Assembly: GCA_963829135.1 (NCBI GenBank)
Contig: CAWHHO010000003.1
Span: 248,001-312,000 of the forward strand
Direction: 5' to 3'
Length of the DNA: 64,000 nucleotides
DNA from: Kumtagia sp963829135
Lineage (GTDB): Bacteria > Pseudomonadota > Alphaproteobacteria > Rhizobiales > Rhizobiaceae
The position numbers were made by a program, and so were the translations under genes. Each line of letters opens with the position of its first letter. The first letter of the stretch is position 1. The notes under the pieces are model-generated. The model searched no databases and was not told the DNA's origin. It worked only from the letters and a program-made list of their open reading frames with translations. This document shows positions 10,414-19,379 of the stretch, one piece after another.

Positions 10414-11046
10414 ATGGATCCGATGCTGCATCTCGACTTTACCGGCGTCGCTGTGTTTGCGGCTACGGGCGCGCTGGCGGCCTCGCGAAAAGAGCTCGAC
10501 ATCGTCGGGTTCATCTTCCTGGCCGCCGTCACCGGCGTGGGCGGCGGCACATTCCGCGACATCATCCTCGACGTGCCTGTATTCTGGGTCATCGAACCCG
10601 GTTACCTGATCGTCTGCGTACTCGTTGCCGTGCTCGTGTTCTTCGCGGCGCACCGGCTGGAGTCGCGATACAGGGTACTGCTCTGGCTGGATGCGATCGG
10701 CCTTGCCGCCTACGCGTCGCTGGGTGCCGCAAAAGGGCTGGCCGTAACGGAATCGCCCACAATCGCCATCGTTATGGGCATGCTGACGGCGACCTTCGGC
10801 GGCATTTTGCGCGACCTTCTGGCCGGCGAGCCATCCGTGCTGCTGCGTCCGGAAGTCTATGTAACGGCGGCGATGGCGGGTGCTGCGATGTTCACGCTGG
10901 TGGATCTTCTGGACGTGCCGGCAATGGTCTCGGCGGCACTGGGGTTTGCAACGACGCTCGGCATACGCGGGGCGGCATTGCGCTACGGCTGGTGCATACC
11001 CGCCTACAAGAGCCGGCCCGGGCGGCGGCCCGAAGACATTCCGTAG
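10414..11046 (+). CDS. Trimeric intracellular cation (TRIC) channel family protein
   Basis: Inner-membrane protein of the UPF0126/TRIC family, whose prokaryotic members form trimeric K+-permeable channels. The 210 residues from ATG 10414 (MDPMLHLDFTGVAVFAATG) contain about seven hydrophobic helices in two internal repeats. Each repeat carries the Gly-rich signature: GVGGGTFRDIILD in the first and TATFGGILRDLLAGEPSVLL in the second. Longer in-frame starts upstream run into the inverted repeat and are not supported. The next gene starts 39 bases downstream. Confidence 0.87.
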   Translation: MDPMLHLDFTGVAVFAATGALAASRKELDIVGFIFLAAVTGVGGGTFRDIILDVPVFWVIEPGYLIVCVLVAVLVFFAAHRLESRYRVLLWLDAIGLAAYASLGAAKGLAVTESPTIAIVMGMLTATFGGILRDLLAGEPSVLLRPEVYVTAAMAGAAMFTLVDLLDVPAMVSAALGFATTLGIRGAALRYGWCIPAYKSRPGRRPEDIP

Positions 11047-11084
11047 CCGCTATCGATGCCGCATGTTGCCCCTGCAAGGTCGCT

Positions 11085-12173
11085 ATGCCAAAAGCGGCGC
11101 GACTGCCGGAGATCGATTTGAAGCCTAGCCGCGACAAACGCCATGAAAGCCGCCCGCGCCGCCAGCACGACGCGGCGCCGGTGCGCCCGCGCGATGCCGC
11201 GCCAAGACCCGAACCGGTGGAGGAGAGCGCGCGTCGTCCGGAAACGGCGCCGCGCCCGCTTGCTCGCCGCGAAGGCATTTTGCCGGCCGAGCGCCTGCCG
11301 GTGATCCTGGAAGTGCTGCCGAATGACGACTACGCGCTGCTCGATAGCGGCGGCGGCGAAAAGCTTGAGCAGTACGGGCCGTATCGCATCGTTCGCCCCG
11401 AAGGGCAGGCGATCTGGCAGAAGGCACTGCCTGACGGGGAATGGCTGAAGGCCGACGCGGTCTTCACTGGCGACACCGATGAGGAGGGCATGGGCCGCTG
11501 GCGCTTTCCCAAGCAGCCGCTCGGCGAGACCTGGCCGATGAAGCATGACGGGATCGGCTATCTCGGCCGCTTCACCTCGTTCCGGCATGTCGGCGTGTTT
11601 CCCGAACAGGCGACGCACTGGAACCATGTGGCCGGGCTGATCCGGTCGGCAAAACGCCCGGTGAAGTTGCTCAACCTGTTCGGCTATACCGGCCTGGCGT
11701 CGCTGGTCGCGGCGCGCGCCGGGGCGGAAGTCACGCATGTCGATGCCTCGAAGAAAGCGATCGGCTGGGCACGCGAGAACCAGATGATCGCCCGGCTGGG
11801 CGACAAGCCGATCCGCTGGATCTGCGAGGACGCGATGAAGTTCGCCGAGCGCGAGGAACGACGCGGCAGCCGCTATGACATCATCCTGTTCGATCCACCG
11901 GCCTATGGGCGCGGTCCGAAAGGCGAGGTCTGGCAATTGTTCGATGACCTTCCGAAAATGGCCGATATCTGCCGCGCAATCCTGACGCCGACGCCGCTCG
12001 CCGTGGTACTGACCGCCTATTCCATCCGCGCATCGTTCTTCGCTATCCATGCCCTGATGCGCGACACCTTCGCCGGTATGGGCGGCACGGTTGAGTCGGG
12101 CGAACTGGTCATCCGCGAGAAGGGTTCCGGGCGCGCGCTTTCAACGTCTCTGTTTTCGCGATGGCTGGCATGA
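11085..12173 (+). CDS. Class I SAM-dependent RNA methyltransferase (RlmI/RlmK-like)
   Basis: Probable cytoplasmic rRNA methyltransferase, 362 residues from ATG 11085. A basic, disordered Arg/Pro-rich N-terminus (about 1-65) precedes the fold. Motifs: LLNLFGYTGLASLVAARAGA (motif I region), VTHVDASKKAIGWARENQ, and the catalytic-type motif IILFDPPAYGRGP (DPPxYGR), as in the 23S rRNA methyltransferases of this group. The exact base is not deducible. Its stop (12173) overlaps the start of the next RNA methyltransferase, pointing to translational coupling. Confidence 0.85.
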   Translation: MPKAARLPEIDLKPSRDKRHESRPRRQHDAAPVRPRDAAPRPEPVEESARRPETAPRPLARREGILPAERLPVILEVLPNDDYALLDSGGGEKLEQYGPYRIVRPEGQAIWQKALPDGEWLKADAVFTGDTDEEGMGRWRFPKQPLGETWPMKHDGIGYLGRFTSFRHVGVFPEQATHWNHVAGLIRSAKRPVKLLNLFGYTGLASLVAARAGAEVTHVDASKKAIGWARENQMIARLGDKPIRWICEDAMKFAEREERRGSRYDIILFDPPAYGRGPKGEVWQLFDDLPKMADICRAILTPTPLAVVLTAYSIRASFFAIHALMRDTFAGMGGTVESGELVIREKGSGRALSTSLFSRWLA

Positions 12174-13012
12174 GCGAAGACCGGACAGGCGCTCCTGGAC
12201 GCGTCAAGGAAGTCAGCAGCCTCGCCAATCCGCTGGTCAAGAACCTGAAGTCGCTGGGGCTGAGGAAATTCCGCGATCAGCAGAACGCCTTCATGGCGGA
12301 GGGACTGAAGCTCGTGATCGATGCGCTCGATCTCGGCTGGCGCGTGCGCACGCTGGTTTTCGCGAAGTCGGCGCTGGGCAATGCCGCAGTCGAAAAGGTG
12401 GCGGCGCGCACCGTGGCCTCCGGCGGCGATGTGCTTGAAGTATCGGAGAAAATCCTCAGCGCCATAACCCGCCGCGACAATCCGCAGACTGTCGTCGGCG
12501 TGTTCGAGCAGAAAATCATGGCGCTGCGCGACGTCAAGCCGGCTCATGGCGATGTCTGGGTGGCGCTCGACCGCGTGCGTGATCCGGGCAATCTCGGCAC
12601 CGTGATGCGCACGGTCGACGCCGTGGGCGCGAAGGGCGTCATCCTCATCGGCGACACGACCGATCCGTTCGCGCTGGAAGCGGTGCGGGCGACCATGGGC
12701 TCGATCTTCGCCGTGCCCGTGGCCCGCGCGACGCCCGAGGCCTTTCTGGCGTGGCGAAAGTCGTTTAACGGCATCGTTGCCGGCACGCATCTCAAGGGCG
12801 CGGTCGATTATCGCAGCGTCGACTACGCCAGAAAGCCGGTGGTGCTGCTGATGGGCAACGAACAGCAGGGGCTGCCGGATGCGCTGACAGGGGCCTGCGA
12901 CGTGCTGGTGCGCATTCCACAGGCGGGGCGCGCGGACTCGCTGAACCTCGCGGTGGCAACGGGCGTGATGCTGTTCGAAATTCGCCGCGCGGCGCTGAAA
13001 CTCGAGGTATGA
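12161..13012 (+). CDS. TrmH/SpoU family RNA methyltransferase
   Basis: SPOUT-fold 2'-O-ribose methyltransferase acting on tRNA or rRNA. About 283 residues; start 12161 (MAGMSEDR) or 12170 are both possible, each overlapping the preceding gene. An N-terminal substrate-binding domain (SLANPLVKNLKSLGLRKFR) is followed by the three SpoU motifs: RVRDPGNLGTVMRT, LLMGNEQQGLP and SLNLAVATGVMLFEIRR. The trefoil-knot SAM site is therefore complete. It is coupled to lspA, whose ATG overlaps its stop by four bases. Confidence 0.9.
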   Translation: MAGMSEDRTGAPGRVKEVSSLANPLVKNLKSLGLRKFRDQQNAFMAEGLKLVIDALDLGWRVRTLVFAKSALGNAAVEKVAARTVASGGDVLEVSEKILSAITRRDNPQTVVGVFEQKIMALRDVKPAHGDVWVALDRVRDPGNLGTVMRTVDAVGAKGVILIGDTTDPFALEAVRATMGSIFAVPVARATPEAFLAWRKSFNGIVAGTHLKGAVDYRSVDYARKPVVLLMGNEQQGLPDALTGACDVLVRIPQAGRADSLNLAVATGVMLFEIRRAALKLEV

Positions 13013-13503
13013 TGACCCGTTCATTGCCACTCTATGCCGGACTCGTCGCCGCCGGTGTCGCACTCGACCAGTGGATCAAGCATCTGGTCGAGACCCGCCT
13101 TGTGTTCCAGCAGCCGGTCGAGATGGTGCCGTTCCTCGCGCTCTACCGCACCCACAACACGGGCGTAGCCTTTTCGATGTTTTCCTGGATCGGCGACAAA
13201 GGCCTCATTGTTTTGTCACTGACGGTCGTCGCCTTCGTGCTGTACCTCGCGATGCGTTCCAGTCCGCGCGATACTATTGCCCGTATCGGCTTCGCGCTGA
13301 TTATCAGCGGCGCGATCGGCAATCTGATCGATCGCGCTGTTTACGGCCATGTGATCGACTACATCCTCTTCCATACGCCGGTGTGGTCATTCGCGGTATT
13401 CAACCTGGCGGATGCGTTTATTTCGGTTGGTGCAGCCACGGTCGTGCTGCAGGAATTTATCAATTGGCGGCGAGCGCCGAAGGCTGCCTCGTCAGCCGAG
13501 TGA
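13009..13503 (+). CDS. lspA: Signal peptidase II (prolipoprotein signal peptidase)
   Basis: Inner-membrane aspartyl protease that removes signal peptides from diacylglyceryl-prolipoproteins. The 164 residues contain four hydrophobic segments. The catalytic aspartates are D108 in GAIGNLIDR and D135 in FNLADAFI, matching the family signatures; the conserved THNTGVAFSMF lies at about residue 45. The start ATG 13009 overlaps the upstream stop. The window also encodes putative lipoproteins (48.9-49.6 kb) that would be substrates. Confidence 0.95.
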   Translation: MMTRSLPLYAGLVAAGVALDQWIKHLVETRLVFQQPVEMVPFLALYRTHNTGVAFSMFSWIGDKGLIVLSLTVVAFVLYLAMRSSPRDTIARIGFALIISGAIGNLIDRAVYGHVIDYILFHTPVWSFAVFNLADAFISVGAATVVLQEFINWRRAPKAASSAE

Positions 13504-13540
13504 CCCGGTTGCGTCGCAGGCGCCAGCCACAGGAGGAGAT

Positions 13541-14530
13541 ATGTCCGAAACATTCAAGGCGATCGTCATCTCGCGCGGCGAGGACAAGAAGCAGTCGGTG
13601 GAGACAACCGAACTGACCGAGGCCGATTTGATGGAAGGCGATGTGACGGTCGCGGTCGAATGGACGACGGTCAACTACAAGGACGGTCTGGCCATAACCG
13701 CCAGGGCGCCCGTCGTCCGCCGCTTTCCGCTGGTGCCGGGCATCGATTTTGCCGGAACGGTGATTGCGTCCGAGCATCCATCCTGGAAGAAGGGCGACAA
13801 GGTTATCCTCAACGGGTGGGGCGTGGGCGAGACCCATTTCGGCGCCTATGCCGGCCGCGCCCGCGTCAAGGGCGACTGGCTGGTGCCGCTGCCGGATGGC
13901 ATGAGCGGGCAGGAAGCGATGGCTGTCGGCACGGCGGGGTATACGGCCATGCTTTCGGTCATGGCGCTGGAGCGTCATGGCATCAGTCCCGATCGTGGGC
14001 CCGTTGTCGTCACCGGCGCCGCCGGCGGCGTTGGATCGGTGGCGATCGCCCTCCTGTCGCGGCTCGGCTATCACGTTGTTGCCTCGACGGGGCGGCTCCC
14101 AGAAAGCGCATATCTGACAGACCTCGGCGCCGCTGACATTATCGACCGCAGCGAATTATCAGGTCCCGCCAAGCCGCTTGCGAAAGAGCGTTGGGCGGGT
14201 GGCATCGATGCCGTAGGGAGCCATACCCTGGCCAACGTGCTGTCGATGACATCGTATGGCGGGGCGGTAGCAGCATGCGGGCTGGCGCAAGGGATGGACC
14301 TGCCGTCGAGCGTCGCGCCGTTCATCCTGCGCGGCGTGTCTCTGCTCGGCATCGATTCCGTCATGGCGCCGCTGGCTTTGCGGCATGAAGCCTGGAGGCG
14401 GATCGCCCGCGATCTCGATCACCAGAAACTTGCCATGCTGACCAAAAAAATTGGGTTCGACGATATCGTCGCGGTTGCCACCGATATTGTCGATGGCAAG
14501 GTTCGCGGCAGGGTCGTGGTCGAGCTTTGA
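13541..14530 (+). CDS. acuI: MDR-family oxidoreductase, acrylyl-CoA reductase type (AcuI/YhdH)
   Basis: Zinc-free medium-chain dehydrogenase/reductase, NADPH-dependent, 329 residues, with AGGAGGAG before ATG 13541. N-terminal GroES-like part: TTVNYKDGLAITARAPVVRR, PGIDFAGTV; the Rossmann motif is VVVTGAAGGVGSVAIALLSR. AcuI/YhdH members reduce acryloyl-CoA to propionyl-CoA and detoxify acrylate; this sequence fits that subfamily by length and by the NYKD and GWGVGETHFG segments. It follows lspA by 37 bases, possibly co-transcribed. About 275 bases without a gene follow before olsB. Confidence 0.85.
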   Translation: MSETFKAIVISRGEDKKQSVETTELTEADLMEGDVTVAVEWTTVNYKDGLAITARAPVVRRFPLVPGIDFAGTVIASEHPSWKKGDKVILNGWGVGETHFGAYAGRARVKGDWLVPLPDGMSGQEAMAVGTAGYTAMLSVMALERHGISPDRGPVVVTGAAGGVGSVAIALLSRLGYHVVASTGRLPESAYLTDLGAADIIDRSELSGPAKPLAKERWAGGIDAVGSHTLANVLSMTSYGGAVAACGLAQGMDLPSSVAPFILRGVSLLGIDSVMAPLALRHEAWRRIARDLDHQKLAMLTKKIGFDDIVAVATDIVDGKVRGRVVVEL

Positions 14531-14805
14531 AATCGGCGAAAAGAGAAAATGCCAGCGATTTGCGGAAACTTCGGGAATATAGCTCGCCTGGACTGCTGCT
14601 ATGACGGCCCCAATGTTCGCAACGCTTTCGGCGGGAGCGAGGCGCGCAGGGACGGCGCTTTGCAGGCCGGGCTGATGCTTGACGAGCCTCGATTTGCCGC
14701 CTTTTGCGGCCCATCAGATCCGCTGCGCACTTCTCCCGGAGCGCCTGGACGCGTGAGGTCACATCATTGTTGCACAGGTGCGGTATTCACCGTCATACTT
14801 GCGGA

Positions 14806-15693
14806 ATGGAGGACGTCGTGCACACAGCAGCTACGCCGGTGGCCGCGGGGCTGGAAGCCCGGCTGATTTCGCCCGTCGCAAGCCGTGCGCTGCCCGACCG
14901 GCCGCTCGGCCGCATCGGGTCTCTGGAAGTGCGGCTGGCGCGTGACGAGGCGGAGGTTCTGGCGGCGCAACAAGTTCGCTACCGCGTCTTTCATGAGGAA
15001 CTGGGGGCAAAATCAAGCGGCCTGCAGGCGCTTGACCGACGCGACGCAGACCGGTTCGACCCCGTGTGCGATCATGTCCTGGTTTTCGATCACGCCCTGA
15101 GTGGCCCTGAGCATGAGCGCATCGTCGGCACTTACCGCATGCTCAATCAGGAAGGCGCGGCCCTTGCCGGCGGGTTTTACTCGGAGGACGAGTTCGACCT
15201 GACATCGCTGATACAACGGCATCCGGGCAAGCGTTTCCTTGAACTCGGCCGCTCCTGCGTCCTGCCGAAATACCGTTCCAAGCGCACGATCGAGGCGCTG
15301 TGGCAGGGGATTTGGGCCTATGTGCTGCAGCATGATATCGACGTGATGGCCGGCTGCGCGTCCTTCCACGGCGCGGTGCCGGCCGCCCACGCCGAGGCCC
15401 TGTCTTTCCTCGCCCAGAATTTTCGCGCTGATCCGGAATTCGACGTAAGCGCGCTGCCCGGCCGCCATCGTGCCATGGATATGGTGCCGTGCGAGGCGAT
15501 CAACGCCAGGACGGCCTTCCTGCGAATGCCACCGCTGATCAAGGGATATCTGCGTCTGGGCGCGCGCATCGGCGATGGTTGCGTCATCGACCACGACTTC
15601 GAAACGGTGGATGTCTTCGTAATCCTTCCGGTGAAGGAAATTCGCCAGCGTTACATCAACTACTATTCCGGAGATTCCGGCCTCGCCGCGTGA
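14806..15693 (+). CDS. olsB: L-ornithine N-alpha-acyltransferase OlsB (GNAT hemolysin-like)
   Basis: First step of ornithine-lipid synthesis: transfers a 3-hydroxyacyl chain from acyl carrier protein to ornithine, giving lyso-ornithine lipid. The 295 residues from ATG 14806 contain the typical segments QVRYRVFHEELGAKS, RIVGTYRMLNQEGA, FLELGRSCVLPKYRSKRTIE and LWQGIWAYVLQHDIDVMAGC, followed by a PPLIKGYLRLGARIGDG block. The olsA partner is not adjacent. Its TGA overlaps a GTG start for the YjbR-like gene, suggesting coupling. Rhizobia often use ornithine lipids under phosphate limitation; no Pho box was identified. Confidence 0.87.
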   Translation: MEDVVHTAATPVAAGLEARLISPVASRALPDRPLGRIGSLEVRLARDEAEVLAAQQVRYRVFHEELGAKSSGLQALDRRDADRFDPVCDHVLVFDHALSGPEHERIVGTYRMLNQEGAALAGGFYSEDEFDLTSLIQRHPGKRFLELGRSCVLPKYRSKRTIEALWQGIWAYVLQHDIDVMAGCASFHGAVPAAHAEALSFLAQNFRADPEFDVSALPGRHRAMDMVPCEAINARTAFLRMPPLIKGYLRLGARIGDGCVIDHDFETVDVFVILPVKEIRQRYINYYSGDSGLAA

Positions 15694-16060
15694 CGCTTTT
15701 AATGCAGATGATCTGGCGCCGGCGCTGAGCCGGCTGCGCGCCGCTGCCGACGCGCTCCCAGGCGTTACCGAGGGCACATCCTACGGAACGCCAGCGCTCA
15801 AACTCGGCAAGAAACTCCTGTGCCGGATCAAGGATCCGGCGACGCTCGTCTTCATGTGCGAGCTTGAGGAGAAATCCGCCCTGATGGAGGCTGCTCCTGA
15901 CATCTATTTCGAGACAGACCATTACAAGGGCTGGCCGGCCATGCTCGCCCGCCTCGCTGCACTGTCGGATCGCGAACTCATTCATCGGCTTGAATGCGCG
16001 ATGCGTTTTCAGACGGCCAAGAAGCCACGCAAGACTTCGATTGCGAGGACAGCGTCGTGA
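15690..16060 (+). CDS. MmcQ/YjbR family protein (apparent one-base deletion near the start)
   Basis: Small soluble double-wing protein of unknown function. The body reads LSRLRAAADALPGVTEGTSY, KLGKKLLCRIKDPATLVFM, then DIYFETDHYKGWPAMLARLA, the family core. The body frame has no ATG or GTG upstream. GTG 15690, overlapping the olsB stop, would give VTLFNADDLAPALSRLR if the run tttt at 15697-15700 had one more T. That makes 124 codons and argues for a homopolymer deletion. The tail overlaps the GTG start of the EVE gene. Confidence 0.7.
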
Positions 16061-16494
16061 GCAATCATTGGCTGGCGGTCGCGTCCGCCGAGCATGTGCG
16101 GCGCGGGCGGGCAGAAGGCTTCATGCAGGTCAGTCACGGCAAGCTCGGCCCGTTGCGCCGCATCCTGCCCGGCACCGGCATTATCTACTATTCCCCAACT
16201 GCGGTATTTGGTGTGAAGGACGGCCTGCGCGCATTTACGGCAATCGGCATCGTGCGCCAGGGCGAACCCTATCAAGTCGAGATGGGCGGCGGCTTCGTCC
16301 CGTTTCGGCGCGATGTCGATTGGAGTGCTTCACGCGAGGCCCCGATAGCGCCATTGCTAGACCGGTTGGATTTCACCACCGGAAACCGCAACTGGGGGTA
16401 TCAACTGCGCTTTGGCGTTCTGGCGATCAGCGCCCACGACTACGATTTGATCGCCGAGGCGATGAACGCGAAACCGCAAGCCGTTACCGGCTGA
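16057..16494 (+). CDS. EVE domain-containing protein
   Basis: PUA-like EVE-fold protein of 145 residues. GTG 16057 gives VSNHWLAVASAEHVRRGRAE, the canonical beginning; the overlap with the preceding stop supports this start over upstream Met codons. Further landmarks are FMQVSHGKLGPLRRILPGTG, YYSPTAVFGVKDGLRAFTAI and the FTTGNRNWGYQLRFG segment. The EVE fold may bind modified nucleotides; this stand-alone form is of unknown role. It converges with the ornithine cyclodeaminase-like gene, whose end overlaps by 11 bases. Confidence 0.82.
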   Translation: MSNHWLAVASAEHVRRGRAEGFMQVSHGKLGPLRRILPGTGIIYYSPTAVFGVKDGLRAFTAIGIVRQGEPYQVEMGGGFVPFRRDVDWSASREAPIAPLLDRLDFTTGNRNWGYQLRFGVLAISAHDYDLIAEAMNAKPQAVTG

Positions 16495-17449
16495 TACCCC
16501 TGTACACAGCGATCCCGGCGGCGAGGTCTTCAAGCGCTGCACCGACTGATTTGAAGAAGGTGATTTCGTCAGCGCCCTGCCGGCCGCGCTTTTCACCGCG
16601 CGCCAACTCCGTCAGGTCCGCGATAACGCCATCCGGTTTCAGCACACCGGATGCCAGCGGTTGGACGATGTCACCGGCTTCCTTGGTTGCGCCTGCACGG
16701 GTATCGACAAAAACGCGGGCGCGGCGAATTGTATCGTCATCGGCCTCGCGCATCGCGGGCGTGAAACCGCCGACCAGGTCGACATGGGCGCCGGTCGTGA
16801 GCAGCGCGCCGCGAACCAGCGGTTCCGGCGAAATGGTCGCGGACGAGACAATGTCGGCCCAGCCAAGCGCCTCATCGAGATCTGTCGTGGCGGTAGCGTT
16901 CAATCCATCCTTGCGCAGGGCCGCGGCTGCCTTTTCGGCATTGGCGGGCGTGCGATTCCAAATGCGGATTTCGCGGATCGGCCGGACGGACGAATGGGCC
17001 TTGGCCAGAAACGGACACAGCGCTCCCGCACCGATCACCAGCAGCTTCGCGGCGTCCTGGCGCGCCAGATAGCTTGCCGCCAGCGCGGACGCGCTCGCCG
17101 TGCGCCACTGGGTCAGCCGCTGTCCGTCGATCAGCGCCTGCGGCTCACCGGTCTTTCCGTCGAGGAGCAGGTACAGACCCATAACCGCCGGCTTGGCGAT
17201 GGCATTGTTGTCGGGAGAGACGGTGACGATCTTCACGCCGATATGGCCGCCATCGGAGACACCGGCAGCATGGAAATCGGTCCACGCCGGCATCAGCAGC
17301 AGCGTTGTCGTGGCGCCGTCCGGGCGCTCGACTGCGTGGTGGTGCCGGACAGGCTGCACAGCCCCGTCGCGGAAGGCGATCCGCAACGTCTCGACCAAGC
17401 CCTTGAAGGTCAGCGTGCGATCGACATCGTCCGCTGATATCACCAGCAT
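16484..17449 (-). CDS. Ornithine cyclodeaminase/mu-crystallin family protein
   Basis: NAD(P)-dependent enzyme family including ornithine cyclodeaminase, alanine dehydrogenase and ketimine reductase. The 321 residues start MLVISADDVDRTLTFKGLVE. Features: HHAVERPDGATTTLLLMPAW, VGVKIVTV-type substrate loop (GHIGVKIVTVSPDNNA), ALIDGQRLTQWRTASASALA and the Rossmann motif LLVIGAGALCPFLAKAH. The last Gly of the usual GxGxQ/A is varied, as in many paralogues. Substrate unknown. It follows lapA by 25 bases on the same strand and is probably in the ihfB operon, a position often held by trpF in rhizobia. Confidence 0.85.
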   Translation of the reverse strand: MLVISADDVDRTLTFKGLVETLRIAFRDGAVQPVRHHHAVERPDGATTTLLLMPAWTDFHAAGVSDGGHIGVKIVTVSPDNNAIAKPAVMGLYLLLDGKTGEPQALIDGQRLTQWRTASASALAASYLARQDAAKLLVIGAGALCPFLAKAHSSVRPIREIRIWNRTPANAEKAAAALRKDGLNATATTDLDEALGWADIVSSATISPEPLVRGALLTTGAHVDLVGGFTPAMREADDDTIRRARVFVDTRAGATKEAGDIVQPLASGVLKPDGVIADLTELARGEKRGRQGADEITFFKSVGAALEDLAAGIAVYRGISR

Positions 17450-17474
17450 CGAGCAGTTCCCACCGCGAAGGGTC

Positions 17475-17807
17475 TCACGCGCCGGGTTTGGTCAGCGCAG
17501 TAGCGGGTGCGACCCGCATTTGGCGTGCCGCGGCGTCACGCGCGGCCTGCGCTTCCAGACCGCGCTGCTTGGCGAGCTTGCGATAGCGGCCCTGCTTGAA
17601 CCATGTCGCCAGGCTGCCGATGACCATGCCGAGAACCAGTGCGCCGAACAGAAGAAAGAATAGCGGCAATTGCAATGTCAGACCCGGGTTGCCGGGATTG
17701 AACGGATCGAGCGTGAACGCAACCGGGGTCCGGTTTGCCACTGCGAGCGCAATCAGGATAACCGCGAGCGGTACCAGGACCAGGACAAGAACGAAGCGAT
17801 TGAACAT
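17475..17807 (-). CDS. lapA: LapA (DUF1049) family membrane protein
   Basis: Small inner-membrane protein of 110 residues. Two hydrophobic segments are visible: about 4-24 (RFVLVLVLVPLAVILIALAV) and about 45-68 (LPLFFLLFGALVLGMVIGSL). A cytoplasmic Arg/Lys-rich coiled-coil tail (FKQGRYRKLAKQRGLEAQAA) follows. E. coli LapA/LapB regulate LPS assembly, but here only the LapA-like domain is present. The ihfB-lapA order is typical of Rhizobiales. The start at 17807 lies 39 bases after the ihfB stop. Confidence 0.85.
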   Translation of the reverse strand: MFNRFVLVLVLVPLAVILIALAVANRTPVAFTLDPFNPGNPGLTLQLPLFFLLFGALVLGMVIGSLATWFKQGRYRKLAKQRGLEAQAARDAAARQMRVAPATALTKPGA

Positions 17808-17846
17808 GGGTCTTCCGCAATTTACCCGGCCAGGCCGGGTCAGCCA

Positions 17847-18131
17847 TTATTTTTCGGCGTTCAGCCGTTCACGCAGTTCTTTTCCCGTCTTGAAGAACGG
17901 GACCCATTTTTCCTCGACCTCGACAGTATCGCCGGTGCGCGGATTGCGCCCGACGCGGGCTGGCCGATTTTTTACCGAGAAGGCGCCGAAGCCGCGAAGC
18001 TCGACACGATTGCCTTCCGCCAGCGTCTCGGTGATTTCATCGAAAATTGCGCTGACGATATTTTCGACATCACGCAGAAAAAGATGCGGATTGCGGGCAG
18101 CGATGACCTGTACGAGCTCGGATTTTATCAT
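17847..18131 (-). CDS. ihfB: Integration host factor subunit beta
   Basis: Nucleoid-associated DNA-bending protein; heterodimerises with IhfA. The 94 residues start MIKSELVQVIAARNPHLFLR. The family signature is GFGAFSVKNRPARVGRNPRT in the DNA-binding arm, and the C-terminus KWVPFFKTGKELRERLN is characteristic of the beta subunit. It lies between sppA (81 bases upstream) and lapA, the usual rhizobial arrangement. The leader before the ATG is AAGGGGAACGGCGCCC. No frameshift is seen. Confidence 0.95.
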   Translation of the reverse strand: MIKSELVQVIAARNPHLFLRDVENIVSAIFDEITETLAEGNRVELRGFGAFSVKNRPARVGRNPRTGDTVEVEEKWVPFFKTGKELRERLNAEK

Positions 18132-18212
18132 GGGCGCCGTTCCCCTTCAGCTTTTTTTCTAGATAGTATGCAGATGATTTTGTTTGATTTTTAGATCGTG
18201 GTGGAGCCGCAC

Positions 18213-19170
18213 TCAAGGGTGCCAGACTGATACGAGACCGTCAAGGAACAAGCGGTCGGCTCCGATCTCCTTCAGAACGTCGCCTCCTGCGCCCGGCAGG
18301 CCGATCGCCGCGGCGATCGCTTCGCCGGCCGATTTGCTGAACAGCAACCCCGAACCGCTATTGTCAGGCTTCCATTCGATGACGTTCAGCGTGCCGGAAA
18401 CGCCTTTCGTCTTGAGCCAGGCGATCGCTTCCTGCTCGCCGCCGAGGCCGTCTACCAGCTTGCGTTGAAGCGCTTGGCGGCCGGTGAAAACCGAGCCGTC
18501 GGCCAGCCTCACGACTTCCTCACGCGTCAGCGGCCGACGGTCGGCAACAATGTCGACAAACCAGCTGTAGCTGTCGAGGATCATCGAGCGGATCATCGCG
18601 CGCTCTTCTTCCGTCGTCGGATTGAACGGTGACGGCTCGGCCTTGAGCGGCGAGGATTTGACCTCCTCAAGTTTGATGCCGACCTTATCCATCAGGCCGG
18701 TAAAATCCGGAAACTGGACGAGCACGCCGATAGAGCCGACGATAGACGATTGGCGGGCGACGATATGATCCGAAGCGCTGGCGATCATGTACCCGGCGGA
18801 TGCCGCGAGCGTGCCGACCTGTGCGACGACCGGTTTGTCCTTCGCCAGGGCCCGCACGGCCTCGAAGATAGCCTCGCCTCCTGCTGTGGTTCCGCCGGGT
18901 AAGTCGACCGACAGGATCACGCCTTTTACCGTTGCCGATTTGCGGATGTCGTCCAGCCGCTTGATCAGGTTGTCGTCCTCGAGGATCGTGCCCTCGATTT
19001 TCACCTTGGCGATGTGATCGACGGACTTTCCAGCAAGATCCTTGCCGAACAAGGCGACGGTAATGCCGATGACCGCGATCGCGGCAATCGCGATGGCGAG
19101 GACGCGCCAGAAAGTCAGCTTGCGCCGCAGGCGTGCGGCGGTCGATCAGGTCGTCGGCGGTGGTCGTCAT
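18213..19170 (-). CDS. sppA: Signal peptide peptidase SppA (one frameshift near the N-terminus)
   Basis: Membrane-anchored Ser/Lys peptidase that degrades cleaved signal peptides. It starts MTTTADDLIDRR at 19170. One extra base near 19133 hides the hydrophobic anchor, which in the restored frame reads LRRKLTFWRVLAIAIAAIAV and continues ITVALFGKDLAGKSV. Without that base the gene has 319 codons. Catalytic core: VDLPGGTTAGGEAIFEAVRA, the nucleophile region GTLAASAGYMIASASD and SIVGSIGVL, then RPLTREEVVRLADGSVFTG. It is the short (36K) type common in alphaproteobacteria and is first in the block with ihfB and lapA. Confidence 0.88.
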
Positions 19171-19238
19171 CGGTAATCCTCGCTAGGGCGAGCGCCGTAT
19201 CTAGCGCATGATACCCGCCTCGGCTACCGCGAAGGTAG

Positions 19239-19372
19239 CGCAGTAGGCAGTAGGGTCGGCAATGGGCAGTCGCTGAGAGCAGCAGGACTCTTTCGCGAGC
19301 GATCCCGCGATGGGTGTTGCAAACCCAGGGCTCGATGGCGTCCTTCCGCCTACTGCCTACTGCCTACTGCCT
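19239..19372. repeat. Second copy of the ACTGCC/GGCAGT inverted repeat
   Basis: GCAGTAGGCAGTAG near 19240 pairs with reiterated ctactgcc units at 19350-19371. The central part includes a GGCAATGGGCAGT identical to the start of the copy at 10186. It fills the gap between the divergent-side end of sppA's upstream region and the aldehyde dehydrogenase stop. Confidence 0.75.
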
Positions 19373-19379
19373 CGGCCAG

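Noticed and set aside
14361..14762. A 133-codon minus-strand frame between the AcuI-like gene and olsB
   Set aside because: It is extremely Arg-rich, overlaps the end of a conserved gene and lacks a ribosome-binding site; the gap is treated as non-coding.
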